Assembly: GCA_023954475.1 (NCBI GenBank)
Contig: JAMLHW010000018.1
Location: 31,702 to 95,701, forward strand
Length of the DNA: 64,000 nt
Origin: Anaerolineae bacterium
GTDB taxonomy: Bacteria > Chloroflexota > Anaerolineae > Promineifilales > Promineifilaceae
Direction of reading: 5' to 3'
Shown here: piece after piece, positions 36,403 to 44,762 of the stretch
Layout of the letters: each line of letters begins with the position of its first letter
Numbering within the stretch: position 1 is the first letter of the stretch
The notes under the pieces: generated by a model
The model's input: the letters and a program-made list of their open reading frames with translations, nothing else
Told to the model about the DNA's origin: nothing
Databases searched by the model: none
Position numbers and translations under genes: made by a program

Positions 36403-37068
36403 GTGAAACTCCTCGCCGTCAGCGACACCGTTCTACCTCAACTATACAATTCTGAAGTGCGCCAACGACACCCCGACATCGATTTACTCATCGGATGCGG
36501 GGATTTGCCGTATTATTACCTCGACTTTCTGATTTCGGCGATGGATGTGCCGCTGCTTTATGTGCTGGGCAATCACGACAGCGACAAGCAATACACCGCC
36601 GATCGGGGCATGATCAGCGGCGTGCAAGGCGGCATTGATCTGCACGGGCGTTCCGTGACGATCAAAGGGGTGATTTTTGCCGGATTGCAGGGATCGATGC
36701 GCTATCATCCAAACAAGCCACTGATGTATACAGAAACAGAGATGCGGTATGAAGTCGCGCAACTGGTGCGGCGTCTGTGGTGGAATCGGTTGCGCTACGG
36801 GCATGGGCTTGATGTATTGGTAACCCATTCACCCGCCTATGGGATTCACGACGCAGAGGATTTGGCGCACACCGGATTCAAGATTCTGTTGTGGTTGATG
36901 CGGCGCTTTCAACCGAAATATATGCTCCACGGTCATTTACACCGTTATCGGCCGAATAAACGCTACATCACACGCTACCACGACACAACCGTGATCAATG
37001 TGTACCCGCGCTATATTCTGGACCTGGACGCCGATCAACCGACGGCCGAACGATCGCCAATACCGTAA
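36403..37068 (+). CDS. Metallophosphoesterase
   Basis: The 221-residue calcineurin-like protein begins GTG and reads LLAVSDTVLP in place of the usual D-x-H. It continues with IGCGDLPYYYLDFL, VLGNHDSD, VTHSPAYGIHD and MLHGHLHRYRP, so most dimetal ligands are present but the first His of motif I is not (DTV instead of DIH). The enzyme could still be active, as in related families. Its end overlaps the converging membrane gene by 34 bases. Substrate unknown. Confidence 0.82.
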   Translation: MKLLAVSDTVLPQLYNSEVRQRHPDIDLLIGCGDLPYYYLDFLISAMDVPLLYVLGNHDSDKQYTADRGMISGVQGGIDLHGRSVTIKGVIFAGLQGSMRYHPNKPLMYTETEMRYEVAQLVRRLWWNRLRYGHGLDVLVTHSPAYGIHDAEDLAHTGFKILLWLMRRFQPKYMLHGHLHRYRPNKRYITRYHDTTVINVYPRYILDLDADQPTAERSPIP

Positions 37069-37496
37069 GCAGCGCGGGTTTGAGGATGAATCAACCAGAG
37101 CAAACCAAGTAAGGGCTGAACAAGCGGAAAATAACCGTAATCTCGGCCGAAATATTGCCATACGTTGCGCCCGATCAACTCCGGGCCAGCAAAACTCAAC
37201 ACCCCAATTACCAACGTAAAGCCGGCTTCAATCAACAGCGCTCCAAACGACAATTGCCATGCCCAACGGCGTCGCACGACAAATCCCACCGTCGCCGTCG
37301 CGTACAACAGCGACGCTATCAACGACAGATACGGCGAATTGGTCGGGTCGCCTTCGATAATTTGGTAAACGGCGCGAAAACCGGTGGCAATTGCCAATAC
37401 CGGATACGAAACGGCGAGAATGACACCGGCCGCCGCAATAAAACCGGACAGCCCGTTGCCGGGTGCATTGTTTGGGTTAGTTGTAGTTTCATCCAT
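37035..37496 (-). CDS. Small four-helix membrane protein of unknown function
   Basis: The 153-residue protein has about four hydrophobic helices (near residues 18-42, 57-73, 83-105 and 122-136) and short polar ends, with VRRRWAWQL as the likely cytoplasmic loop. No family signature was recognised. It overlaps the 3-prime end of the converging phosphoesterase gene at 37035-37068. The M20 dipeptidase gene follows on the same strand 45 bases downstream. Confidence 0.7.
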   Translation of the reverse strand: MDETTTNPNNAPGNGLSGFIAAAGVILAVSYPVLAIATGFRAVYQIIEGDPTNSPYLSLIASLLYATATVGFVVRRRWAWQLSFGALLIEAGFTLVIGVLSFAGPELIGRNVWQYFGRDYGYFPLVQPLLGLLWLIHPQTRAAYGIGDRSAVG

Positions 37497-37541
37497 CAGA
37501 TGGTGACTCCAGACGATTTCTGAGGAAAACAGATTGCCATC

Positions 37542-38972
37542 TCAACCGGCAACAGGTCTTCGTGCATTGATACCGGCATAATTGACGAGAAAATGAATGA
37601 TCGTTTCGATGCCCCGGTAATAGTTGGGCAAGTAAAAGCGTTCGTTTGGTGCATGGATGCGGTCGTGGGGCAAACCGAAACCGAGCAGGATGGTCTCGAT
37701 GCCGAGATCGCGTTTGATTTGACCGGCAATCGGAATTGAGCCGCCTTCACGCGCATAGACGGGATTTCGGCCGAATACAGCCCTGCACGCCGCTTCCGCC
37801 GCTTTCATCGCCGGAATATGATAATCCATAATACTCGCCGGTGACGCACCCATCGGCGTCAGCTTCACCTGCACACCGGCCGGCGTCAACGTCTCGATAT
37901 ATTGCGTAATCTTTTTCAGAATATCGTGCGGATTTTGATTGGGTACCAGCCGCATCGACACCTTGGCGTGTGCCTTGCTCGGAATAATCGTCTTCGCGCC
38001 GTCGCCGGTATACCCACCAATAATGCCATTGACATCCAGCGTCGGGCGCGCGCCGGTGCGTTCCAACGTCGTGTACTCAGGCACGCCCCATGATTCGGTC
38101 ACAAGAATGCGTTGCAACCACGCTTCCTCGTCGAATGGAAAAGCATTGATGCGCTCGCGCTCTTCAGCCTCCAACGGCAACACATCGTCATAAAAACCTG
38201 GAATCAGAATGTGGCCGTCTGCGTCGATGAGTTGCGAGAGAATGTGCACCAACGCATTGATCGGATTGTTGATACCGCCACCGTAGACGCCGGAATGGAC
38301 ATCGAGTTTAGGGCCGACGACATCGATGTTGACCGAACACATGCCGCGCAAGCCGTAGACGATAGCCGGTTGATCCCAGGTTGCCATGGAGGTATCAGAA
38401 ATGAACGCGATATCGGCCGATAATCGGTCAACATGCTCAGGAATAAAATCCTTCAGACCGTGACCGCCGCTCTCCTCTTCCCCTTCAACAATAAATTTGA
38501 CATTGACCGGCAGCGCACCGTTGGCACGCAACAGCGCTTCAACCGCCTTAACCAGCATCAACAACTGCCCTTTGTCGTCTGATGCACCTCGCGCATAAAT
38601 GTTGTCCTTCCGCACTTGCGGCTCAAACGGCGGCGTTTTCCATAAGTCCAGATCATCAGCCGGTTGTACGTCGTAATGACCGTAAAACAGGACAGTCGGC
38701 TTGTCATCACCTGCATGCAGCCAGTCGCTGTAGACAAGCGGATGGCCGGTTGTAGGAAAAATGCGGATGTTCTCGAGACCTGCCGTTTCCATATTGGCGG
38801 CCAGCCAGTCGGCGGCAGCTTTGATGTCATCGACGTGTTCAGGACGCGTGCTGACGCTGGGAATACGCAGAAAGTCATATAACTCAGACAGGTAGGTATT
38901 GGGTCTGGATCGTGCAAATGCAATTGCTGCATCGGCCGAATAGCCGTTGCTCGAAAACGTTGCCTTACTCAT
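37542..38972 (-). CDS. M20-family metallodipeptidase
   Basis: The 476-residue protein is a carnosinase/PepV-like M20 peptidase. Metal ligands are visible in FYGHYDVQPADD (His and Asp near residue 99), GASDDKGQ, the Glu pair in VEGEEESGG near 167, DTS near 195 and the late DRIHAPNER with the final His. A lid domain is inserted in the middle. It would hydrolyse dipeptides or acylated amino acids in the cytosol using zinc or cobalt. ATG 38972 is preferred to 38978. It is divergent from scpB. Confidence 0.92.
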   Translation of the reverse strand: MSKATFSSNGYSADAAIAFARSRPNTYLSELYDFLRIPSVSTRPEHVDDIKAAADWLAANMETAGLENIRIFPTTGHPLVYSDWLHAGDDKPTVLFYGHYDVQPADDLDLWKTPPFEPQVRKDNIYARGASDDKGQLLMLVKAVEALLRANGALPVNVKFIVEGEEESGGHGLKDFIPEHVDRLSADIAFISDTSMATWDQPAIVYGLRGMCSVNIDVVGPKLDVHSGVYGGGINNPINALVHILSQLIDADGHILIPGFYDDVLPLEAEERERINAFPFDEEAWLQRILVTESWGVPEYTTLERTGARPTLDVNGIIGGYTGDGAKTIIPSKAHAKVSMRLVPNQNPHDILKKITQYIETLTPAGVQVKLTPMGASPASIMDYHIPAMKAAEAACRAVFGRNPVYAREGGSIPIAGQIKRDLGIETILLGFGLPHDRIHAPNERFYLPNYYRGIETIIHFLVNYAGINARRPVAG

Positions 38973-39055
38973 TCTCAAATACTCCGCTTTTACGATATAA
39001 TCAAGCGGCTGACCGAAGCGACAGCCGACTTTCCATTATAACCCAGAGTGACTGT

Positions 39056-39610
39056 ATGAGTGAACCTGTTTCCACGCCCGCCCTGAGCCAATTGGCAACG
39101 CTGGAATGCCTCTTGTTTGTCGCCAGCGGCACGACGCCGATTTCCAGATTGGCGCGAGCGATGGATGTCGATTCGGCCGAAATTCAGCGTTTACTGCATG
39201 AACTGGAATTGATCTATGCTGACCGGGGATTGCGTGTACAATGGCACAAGAACGAAGTGCAATTGACGACAGCGCCGGAAGCCAGTGTTGCCATTGAGCT
39301 GTTTCTCGGCCTGGAGAGTACCACACGTCTCAGCCAGGCTGCGCTCGAAGTCCTGTCCATCGTGGCTTACATGCAGCCAACCACACGCCCACAAATCGAT
39401 CAGATTCGCGGCGTCAATTCAGACGGCGCACTGCGCAATTTGCTCGGTAAAGGGCTGGTGGAAGAAGTTGGACGGCTGGAAACACCGGGTCGGCCGATTT
39501 TGTACGGCACGACAGCCGAATTTTTACAACATTTCGGCCTCGCCTCATTGGCAGGCTTGCCTGCTTTGGCTGAAGAAGTGGCATCGGCCGAAAACACGGA
39601 TACGGAATAA
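39056..39610 (+). CDS. scpB: Segregation and condensation protein B
   Basis: The 184-residue protein has the two winged-helix domains of ScpB. LSQLATLECLLFVASGTTPIS starts the first; LSQAALEVLSIVAYMQPTTRPQIDQIRGV with RNLLGKGLVEEVGR and the beta-wing PILYGTTAEFLQHFGL mark the second. It joins SMC and ScpA in the condensin complex. ATG 39056 is chosen; the frame upstream overlaps the divergent M20 gene. scpA is not adjacent in this window. It is followed after 3 bases by rluB, the usual order. Confidence 0.94.
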   Translation: MSEPVSTPALSQLATLECLLFVASGTTPISRLARAMDVDSAEIQRLLHELELIYADRGLRVQWHKNEVQLTTAPEASVAIELFLGLESTTRLSQAALEVLSIVAYMQPTTRPQIDQIRGVNSDGALRNLLGKGLVEEVGRLETPGRPILYGTTAEFLQHFGLASLAGLPALAEEVASAENTDTE

Positions 39611-39613
39611 TCC

Positions 39614-40447
39614 ATGCAAGAACGCCTGCAAAAAGTAATGGCTCATGCCGGTATCGGCTCACGCCGCAGTTGTGAAGACATGATCAAACAGGGGCGCGTT
39701 ACCGTCAACGGCACACCGGCACAGCTCGGTCAGAAGGTCGATCCGCGCAAGGATACAATTCTCGTCAACGGCAAACCGATCAGCCGCGAAGAGCACCGCT
39801 ACATCATGGTTTACAAACCACGCGATGTCCTGTCATCGACTGAAGATGAACTCAACGAAGGCCGCCGCACGGTGCGCGATTTAGTCGATATACCCGGCCA
39901 TCTCTACCCGGTCGGCCGACTCGATAAAAACAGCATGGGCCTAATGCTGCTCACCAACGACGGCGACCTGGCACACAAATTAACCCATCCCAGTTTTGGC
40001 CACAAGAAAACCTACCTCGTCTGGGTCGAAGGCAGACCGACACGGCAGGCATTGATCGATTGGCGCAAAGGTGTCGATCTGGAAGGCCAAATGACGTTGC
40101 CCTGTCAGGTTAAAGTGGTCGAAGAAGAGGAAAGTCGCACCCGGCTGCAAATTGTGATGCGTGAAGGGCGCAAACGGCAAATTCGACGGGTTGCAGCACA
40201 ATTGGGCTATCCGGTGCAAAACTTGCTGCGTATCAAATTGGGACCGCTGCATCTAAGCCATGTCGATTTGGGCAAATGGCGCGATTTGACGCCTGATGAA
40301 GTGCGGCAACTGCGTCGTGCGGTCAGGAATTCGGAAAAACGGGCGGAAGCGACAAAGAGATTCAGCGGAAAACGGCGTGATAATCGGCCGAAACACAAGC
40401 GAAAAAAACGCCACAACGCCAATCGGTCTGACAAATACGGCAAATGA
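39614..40447 (+). CDS. rluB: 23S rRNA pseudouridine synthase, RluB/RsuA family
   Basis: The 277-residue protein has an S4 RNA-binding domain (residues 1-48: LQKVMAHAGIGSRRSCEDMI) and the catalytic domain with Asp104 in GRLDKNSMGLMLLTNDG. The basic RKRQIRRVAAQLG near 185 and a Lys/Arg-rich tail after 235 favour rRNA binding. It makes pseudouridine in the large-subunit RNA. It is the middle gene of scpB-rluB-cmk, with 3 bases to scpB. The basic tail is longer than in most relatives. Confidence 0.93.
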   Translation: MQERLQKVMAHAGIGSRRSCEDMIKQGRVTVNGTPAQLGQKVDPRKDTILVNGKPISREEHRYIMVYKPRDVLSSTEDELNEGRRTVRDLVDIPGHLYPVGRLDKNSMGLMLLTNDGDLAHKLTHPSFGHKKTYLVWVEGRPTRQALIDWRKGVDLEGQMTLPCQVKVVEEEESRTRLQIVMREGRKRQIRRVAAQLGYPVQNLLRIKLGPLHLSHVDLGKWRDLTPDEVRQLRRAVRNSEKRAEATKRFSGKRRDNRPKHKRKKRHNANRSDKYGK

Positions 40448-40542
40448 CAATCGATCGCTTTTACGATGCGACTCCGGGCACAAATTCAACGCTGCTGCGT
40501 CTTGGCCCGGTTGTGTCGATTTTCGTTACAGAGGAGTAATCC

Positions 40543-41250
40543 ATGACGTTGGAGCAACCGCTAACAATTGCCATTGACGGGCCAGCCGCTTCGGGGAAAA
40601 GCACCATCGGCCTTTTGTTAGCCGAGCGCATCGGGTACATATTTCTCGACACGGGCAGCATGTATCGCACAGCAACGCTGGCAGCGCTGCGCAGTGGCGT
40701 TCCCATTCACGATGAAAACGCCGTCGTCACGCTGTCAGAACAGATTCACATCGACATCGGCAGCGCCACCGGCTATGACGACGAGCGCATGTACACGGTA
40801 TGGCTGGACGGCGATGATGTCACATGGGATATCCGTCTGCCCGCCGTTGAGCAAAATGTGTCGCAGGTGTCTTCCTATTGGGGCGTTCGTGAGCAAATGG
40901 TGCGTCTGCAACGAGAAATGGGACAACGTGGGCGCATTGTCATGGTCGGGCGCGACATCGGCACAGTGGTTTTGCCGGATGCGCCGTTGAAGCTGTACAT
41001 CACGGCATCGGCCGAAGAGCGGGCGCGGCGGCGTTGGCTGGAAAAACAGGAACGGGGCGACGACAGGTCCACTTATGACGCCATTTTAGCTGACATCAAA
41101 CGGCGCGATGCGATTGACAGCGGTCGTGAGCATTCCCCGCTGCGTCCTGCCGACGACGCGATCATCATCGACACGACCGAAAAATCCCCCGAACAACTCT
41201 TGCAGCAAATTCTCAGCCTGGCAGCCTTTCAAACAGTTTCGGCCGAATAG
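40543..41250 (+). CDS. cmk: Cytidylate kinase
   Basis: The 235-residue kinase phosphorylates CMP and dCMP with ATP. It has the P-loop DGPAASGKSTIG at residues 12-23, FLDTGSMYRT near 34, GRDIGTVVLPDAPLKLYITA near 136 with the nucleotide-site Arg-Asp, and the lid ERARRR. The central substrate domain is present (about 60-105), as in the long bacterial form. The ATG follows GAGGAG. It closes the scpB-rluB-cmk unit, with 95 bases between rluB and cmk. Confidence 0.95.
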   Translation: MTLEQPLTIAIDGPAASGKSTIGLLLAERIGYIFLDTGSMYRTATLAALRSGVPIHDENAVVTLSEQIHIDIGSATGYDDERMYTVWLDGDDVTWDIRLPAVEQNVSQVSSYWGVREQMVRLQREMGQRGRIVMVGRDIGTVVLPDAPLKLYITASAEERARRRWLEKQERGDDRSTYDAILADIKRRDAIDSGREHSPLRPADDAIIIDTTEKSPEQLLQQILSLAAFQTVSAE

Positions 41251-41292
41251 TTACCAGCGTCGCACAGTCGCGTTTACACCGGAACACACCGA

Positions 41293-41937
41293 CTACTCTG
41301 CGGCACAACCCAGCAGTTTTCTGCCCAGAACGGTGTAATTCGATTCGGCCGATACATTGTTGGCATCAACCAATATCCGCAGCTCGCCGAAATTGCACGC
41401 CGCCAACAATCCGATCAACTCATCACCGCTGTACGGACGGCAATCGGCCGAACCGACCGGCCCCAGCGCCCAGCGCTCTCGCGGCAGCACCGTCAACGCC
41501 AACAGCCCTCCTGGACGCAGCACGCGCCATACTTCCTGCAACGCACGCAGCGGATCGGGCCAAAAGTAAATTGAGTGGATACTGAATGCTTTATCAAACC
41601 GGGCATCGTCAAACGGCAAGTCGACCACGTCGGCGCATTGTAGTTGAACAAGACCGCGCTGCACCGCACGTGCATTGCGGCGTGATGCAGCAGTCACCAT
41701 CGTCGGCGACACATCGACACCGGCAATGAATCCGCGCCGCACTGTGCGGCTCAACTGCTGCAGCGCAAAACCCGGTCCAAAGCCCAATTCGAGTATGCTG
41801 TCTTCAACACGTGCATCGAGGACGGCAACAGTCCACCAGTTTTCCGGGCGATGCTGCCGCACCATGCGCCAACCGGCGACGTGGCCCAACACACCTTGCG
41901 GCTGCGCATATTGTCGGCCGAATAACTCTTCAAACAT
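41293..41937 (-). CDS. Class I SAM-dependent methyltransferase
   Basis: The 214-residue protein is a UbiE-like small methyltransferase. Motif I is ILELGFGPGFALQQL near residues 48-62, motif II includes AGVDVSPTMV, then CADVVDLPFDDARFD and WRVLRPGGLLALTV. The acceptor is unknown. ATG 41937 has GGGAGG ahead of it. A promoter and a LexA-like palindrome stand upstream (41957-41998), so it may belong to the DNA-damage regulon. Four TCGGCCGA copies occur in or around it. Confidence 0.88.
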   Translation of the reverse strand: MFEELFGRQYAQPQGVLGHVAGWRMVRQHRPENWWTVAVLDARVEDSILELGFGPGFALQQLSRTVRRGFIAGVDVSPTMVTAASRRNARAVQRGLVQLQCADVVDLPFDDARFDKAFSIHSIYFWPDPLRALQEVWRVLRPGGLLALTVLPRERWALGPVGSADCRPYSGDELIGLLAACNFGELRILVDANNVSAESNYTVLGRKLLGCAAE

Positions 41938-41956
41938 TGCCAACCTCCCGCGTTGA

Positions 41957-41998
41957 GAACATATGTTCTTATCATAACACAGAACTGTCAGCTTGCAA
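41957..41998 (-). promoter_or_regulatory. Promoter with LexA-like box before the methyltransferase gene
   Basis: On the minus strand TTGCAA (41993-41998) and TATGAT (41971-41976) are 16 bases apart. Directly downstream, GAACATATGTTC (41957-41968) is a perfect palindrome fitting the Gram-positive LexA consensus GAAC-N4-GTTC, 19 bases before the ATG. It is placed where a repressor would block initiation. Confidence 0.68.
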
Positions 41999-42010
41999 GC
42001 ACAAAATGGA

Positions 42011-42733
42011 TTATGGAACACACGTCACGCGCCGGCCATCGGCCGAATCGTAATTGACCTCCATACCGAGATACGGCGTCAAATCCAGCGTGTTGTCAAA
42101 ATCCAGTTCATTCATGTATGCACCGTTATCATCCTTGACAAGGGAAAAATGCAGATGTGCACCAATGCGACTGGGTATATTGCCGTCGTAATTCCCGACA
42201 TAGCCCAACAATGTGCCCTGTTCCACAAACACCTCACTGACGCCGCGCTCAAACGCCGGTTCGATAAAATCGTTGCCCTGTTCATCGGCCATGTGCGCGT
42301 AATAAAGCCAGATTTGCTCACCGGTCAACGGGTCTTGCGGCACACGCTGGATGAGGGCGCTTGTCCAATGCGCTTCACGCCGCACGTAACCGTCATACGC
42401 TGCGTAGACGGGCGTGACACCAACAGGTTGGCTGCTGAAGATGTCAATGCCCTGATGCGGATTGAGACCACTGTACGGGCCACGCGGATCGTTGTAGAGC
42501 AAACCGACAAAGCCATCTGCGGGCAGGACAAACGGGGCACCGGGACATGCCTCGCGTTGCGCCGTGATCAGTGACTGTTTGACATCGTCGTCACCAGTCC
42601 ACCATTGAATAAAGCTCTGGCCGCGCGGATCGAGTAGTTGACGACCTGTGTTGAGCAGCCAGCCACAGGCAAGTAAGACGAAAAGACCAATCGCGACGAT
42701 CACGATGCGACGAATGCGGCGTTTTGATTGCAT
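42011..42733 (-). CDS. M23-family peptidase, membrane-anchored
   Basis: The 240-residue protein has a basic start and one transmembrane helix (about residues 8-25). The LytM/M23 domain follows with zinc ligands in NPHQGIDIF near 90 (HxxxD) and GAHLHFSL near 193 (HxH), plus the lysostaphin-like VYAAYDGYVRRE strand. Such enzymes cut peptidoglycan cross-links outside the cell. ATG 42733 is chosen over 42790, since it gives a normal signal anchor. It is divergent from terC. Confidence 0.86.
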   Translation of the reverse strand: MQSKRRIRRIVIVAIGLFVLLACGWLLNTGRQLLDPRGQSFIQWWTGDDDVKQSLITAQREACPGAPFVLPADGFVGLLYNDPRGPYSGLNPHQGIDIFSSQPVGVTPVYAAYDGYVRREAHWTSALIQRVPQDPLTGEQIWLYYAHMADEQGNDFIEPAFERGVSEVFVEQGTLLGYVGNYDGNIPSRIGAHLHFSLVKDDNGAYMNELDFDNTLDLTPYLGMEVNYDSADGRRVTCVP

Positions 42734-42959
42734 CGGCCGAATTGTAGCGAACGTCTCGTTTATCTGCACCACGCCGGCACATTGACTCACCGCTTTCTAC
42801 ATTGCGCCCACTGTGTTGCGTTTGATGCAAGGACGCGTTCACATAATTTTCGCAGGCGACACTTTTCAATGCTATCATTGCTGGGATACAATGTTGCTAC
42901 ACTGTCACCTACCACATCGAGACATCATCTAACCAATTTTCACTGCATACGGAGCAAAC

Positions 42960-43718
42960 ATGGATTGGCTAACTGACCCCACAATCTGGATCGCCTTGAT
43001 TACTCTCATTGCCCTCGAACTCATCCTGGGTGTCGATAATGTGATTTTCATATCTGTTCTCTCAGGCAAATTGCCGGTCGAGCAGCAGTCAAGAGCACGA
43101 CGCACGGGCCTGGCACTCGCCGTTATTTCACGCATCCTGCTCCTGATGTCGCTCTCCTGGATCGTTGGCTTGACTGAACCACTCTTTACCGTAGCCGGCT
43201 TTGAAATCACCGGACGCGATCTCATTTTACTGATTGGGGGTCTGTTCCTGGTCGCTAAAGCAACGGCCGAAATTCATGAAAAACTGGAAGGTGAGGAGGG
43301 GCACGCATCCGCTAAAATCAAGGCGACATTTACGAGCGTCATCATCCAGATTTTGCTCCTCGATGTCGTTTTTTCACTTGATTCCGTGATTACCGCCGTC
43401 GGTATGACTGATGAATTGTGGGTTATGGTCGTCGCTGTCATCGTCGCTGCCGTCGTCATGATCATTTCGGCCGATCCCATTGGTGATTTCGTCGAGCGAC
43501 ATCCCACCGTTAAAATGCTGGCGCTGTCTTTCTTGCTGCTCATCGGCTTCACCCTCATTGTCGAAGGATTACACCAGCATATTCCCAAAGGCTACATCTA
43601 TTTTGCGATGGGCTTTTCCGTCTTTGTGGAAATGCTCAATCTGCGGTTGCGTAGTGCACGCAAACCAATCAAACTGCACCAGCAATACGCACCGGCACCG
43701 GGTGACGGAACAGATTAG
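42960..43718 (+). CDS. TerC-family integral membrane protein
   Basis: The 252-residue protein has about seven helices and the TerC marks: LELILGVDNVIFISVLSGKLP near residue 19, with the buried Glu and Asp, and a matching second repeat QILLLDVVFSLDSVITAVGM near 140. These acidic residues probably bind a metal. Relatives act in manganese export or metallation of exported proteins. No yybP-ykoY manganese riboswitch was seen in the 219-base gap before it. It is a single gene convergent with trmB. Confidence 0.92.
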   Translation: MDWLTDPTIWIALITLIALELILGVDNVIFISVLSGKLPVEQQSRARRTGLALAVISRILLLMSLSWIVGLTEPLFTVAGFEITGRDLILLIGGLFLVAKATAEIHEKLEGEEGHASAKIKATFTSVIIQILLLDVVFSLDSVITAVGMTDELWVMVVAVIVAAVVMIISADPIGDFVERHPTVKMLALSFLLLIGFTLIVEGLHQHIPKGYIYFAMGFSVFVEMLNLRLRSARKPIKLHQQYAPAPGDGTD

Positions 43719-43763
43719 CGCACTGCTGCGTGTGGTAACGGCTGAGCAGGTAACGAGCCGCTG

Positions 43764-44762
43764 TCAGAGGCGTAAATTGTGCTGTACGACAACGGTTTCG
43801 CTGCTCAGCGACTGCAAATAGCGCAACAAACAGGCAACTGCTGCCTGGACGCCACTTGTCGGCCGAGGAAAACCGATTTCGTGCAAGGAAAGCATCAACT
43901 CACCTGACTGGCGCAAATGAATCTTCAACGCCACACGCTGCGGCTGCGGCTTTTGATTGATATGCGTTTCCACTAACAGTACCGGTTCGCCCACTGCATA
44001 GTACACTCGCATCAACCGCACGTGAATCTCTGCATCCTCATCACTGCAGACAGTCGGTTCAAAACGATCGGCAATGTCGGCGAGCGTTAATGGGGTGCGA
44101 ATTACGGCATGGGGCATGGGCATTTCCTCAGGAATTGGGAACAAATCGGGAGCAAGTAGCGCATTGCGCACAAACTTGTAGTATTGACATGTACGGCCTT
44201 CGGCCAACGCTTTCATCTCATACTTCGTGCGGTACCGCGTCTCGTCGTCTGTCACATAGATCGTCGGCAGCAAGCTGTCGAAGAAAGGGGTTGCGGCCAG
44301 ACAGTTGGTAACAACGGGCTGGTAGTCGGGATGGTCCGTGGCGATAAAAAGACGCGCACCCGAACGCATCCGCGTCGCCAACAGGTCGATAAATCCCGGG
44401 TTGATCAGGCGACGGCTGTGATGCCCTTCTTTCGGCCAGGGATCGGGAAAATTGATGTGGACATCTCCGAGTACGCCCGGTGCGACGCTGTAAGTCAGGA
44501 TGTGCGGTGCGCTGCCGTAAAGAAGAATGAGATTTGACAGCCCCTGGGTGCGTCTTTTGCGTGCGGCTTTGCGCAGGGACGGTTGAGACACTTCGATGCC
44601 GATTACGTTGGCGTCGGCATGTGTTTGAGCCAAATGGATGAGAAAATCACCACGCCCGAAGCCAATTTCGAGTACAAGGGGCGCACTTCGGCCGAATAAG
44701 TTGTCCCAATCCTGCGGCCAACCGAGCAGCCGCCCGTCGAGTATCGTTTCCGTTGTGCTCAA
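43764..44762 (-). CDS. trmB: tRNA (guanine-46-N7)-methyltransferase with C-terminal extension
   Basis: Residues 1-210 are a complete TrmB: VLEIGFGRGDFLIHLA (SAM loop), GIEVSQPSLRKA, HINFPDPWPKEGHHSRRL and the late RTKYEMKALAEGR. It methylates G46 of tRNA variable loops. About 120 further residues (from PIPEEMPMPHAV) form an alpha/beta domain not found in standard TrmB of 210-240 residues, resembling a small sensory or RNA-binding module. The gene overlaps the MFS gene upstream by four bases. Confidence 0.92.
   Translation of the reverse strand: MSTTETILDGRLLGWPQDWDNLFGRSAPLVLEIGFGRGDFLIHLAQTHADANVIGIEVSQPSLRKAARKRRTQGLSNLILLYGSAPHILTYSVAPGVLGDVHINFPDPWPKEGHHSRRLINPGFIDLLATRMRSGARLFIATDHPDYQPVVTNCLAATPFFDSLLPTIYVTDDETRYRTKYEMKALAEGRTCQYYKFVRNALLAPDLFPIPEEMPMPHAVIRTPLTLADIADRFEPTVCSDEDAEIHVRLMRVYYAVGEPVLLVETHINQKPQPQRVALKIHLRQSGELMLSLHEIGFPRPTSGVQAAVACLLRYLQSLSSETVVVQHNLRL

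Noticed and set aside
42741..42959. Manganese (yybP-ykoY) riboswitch before the TerC gene
   Set aside because: The conserved loops of that riboswitch were not found in the gap.
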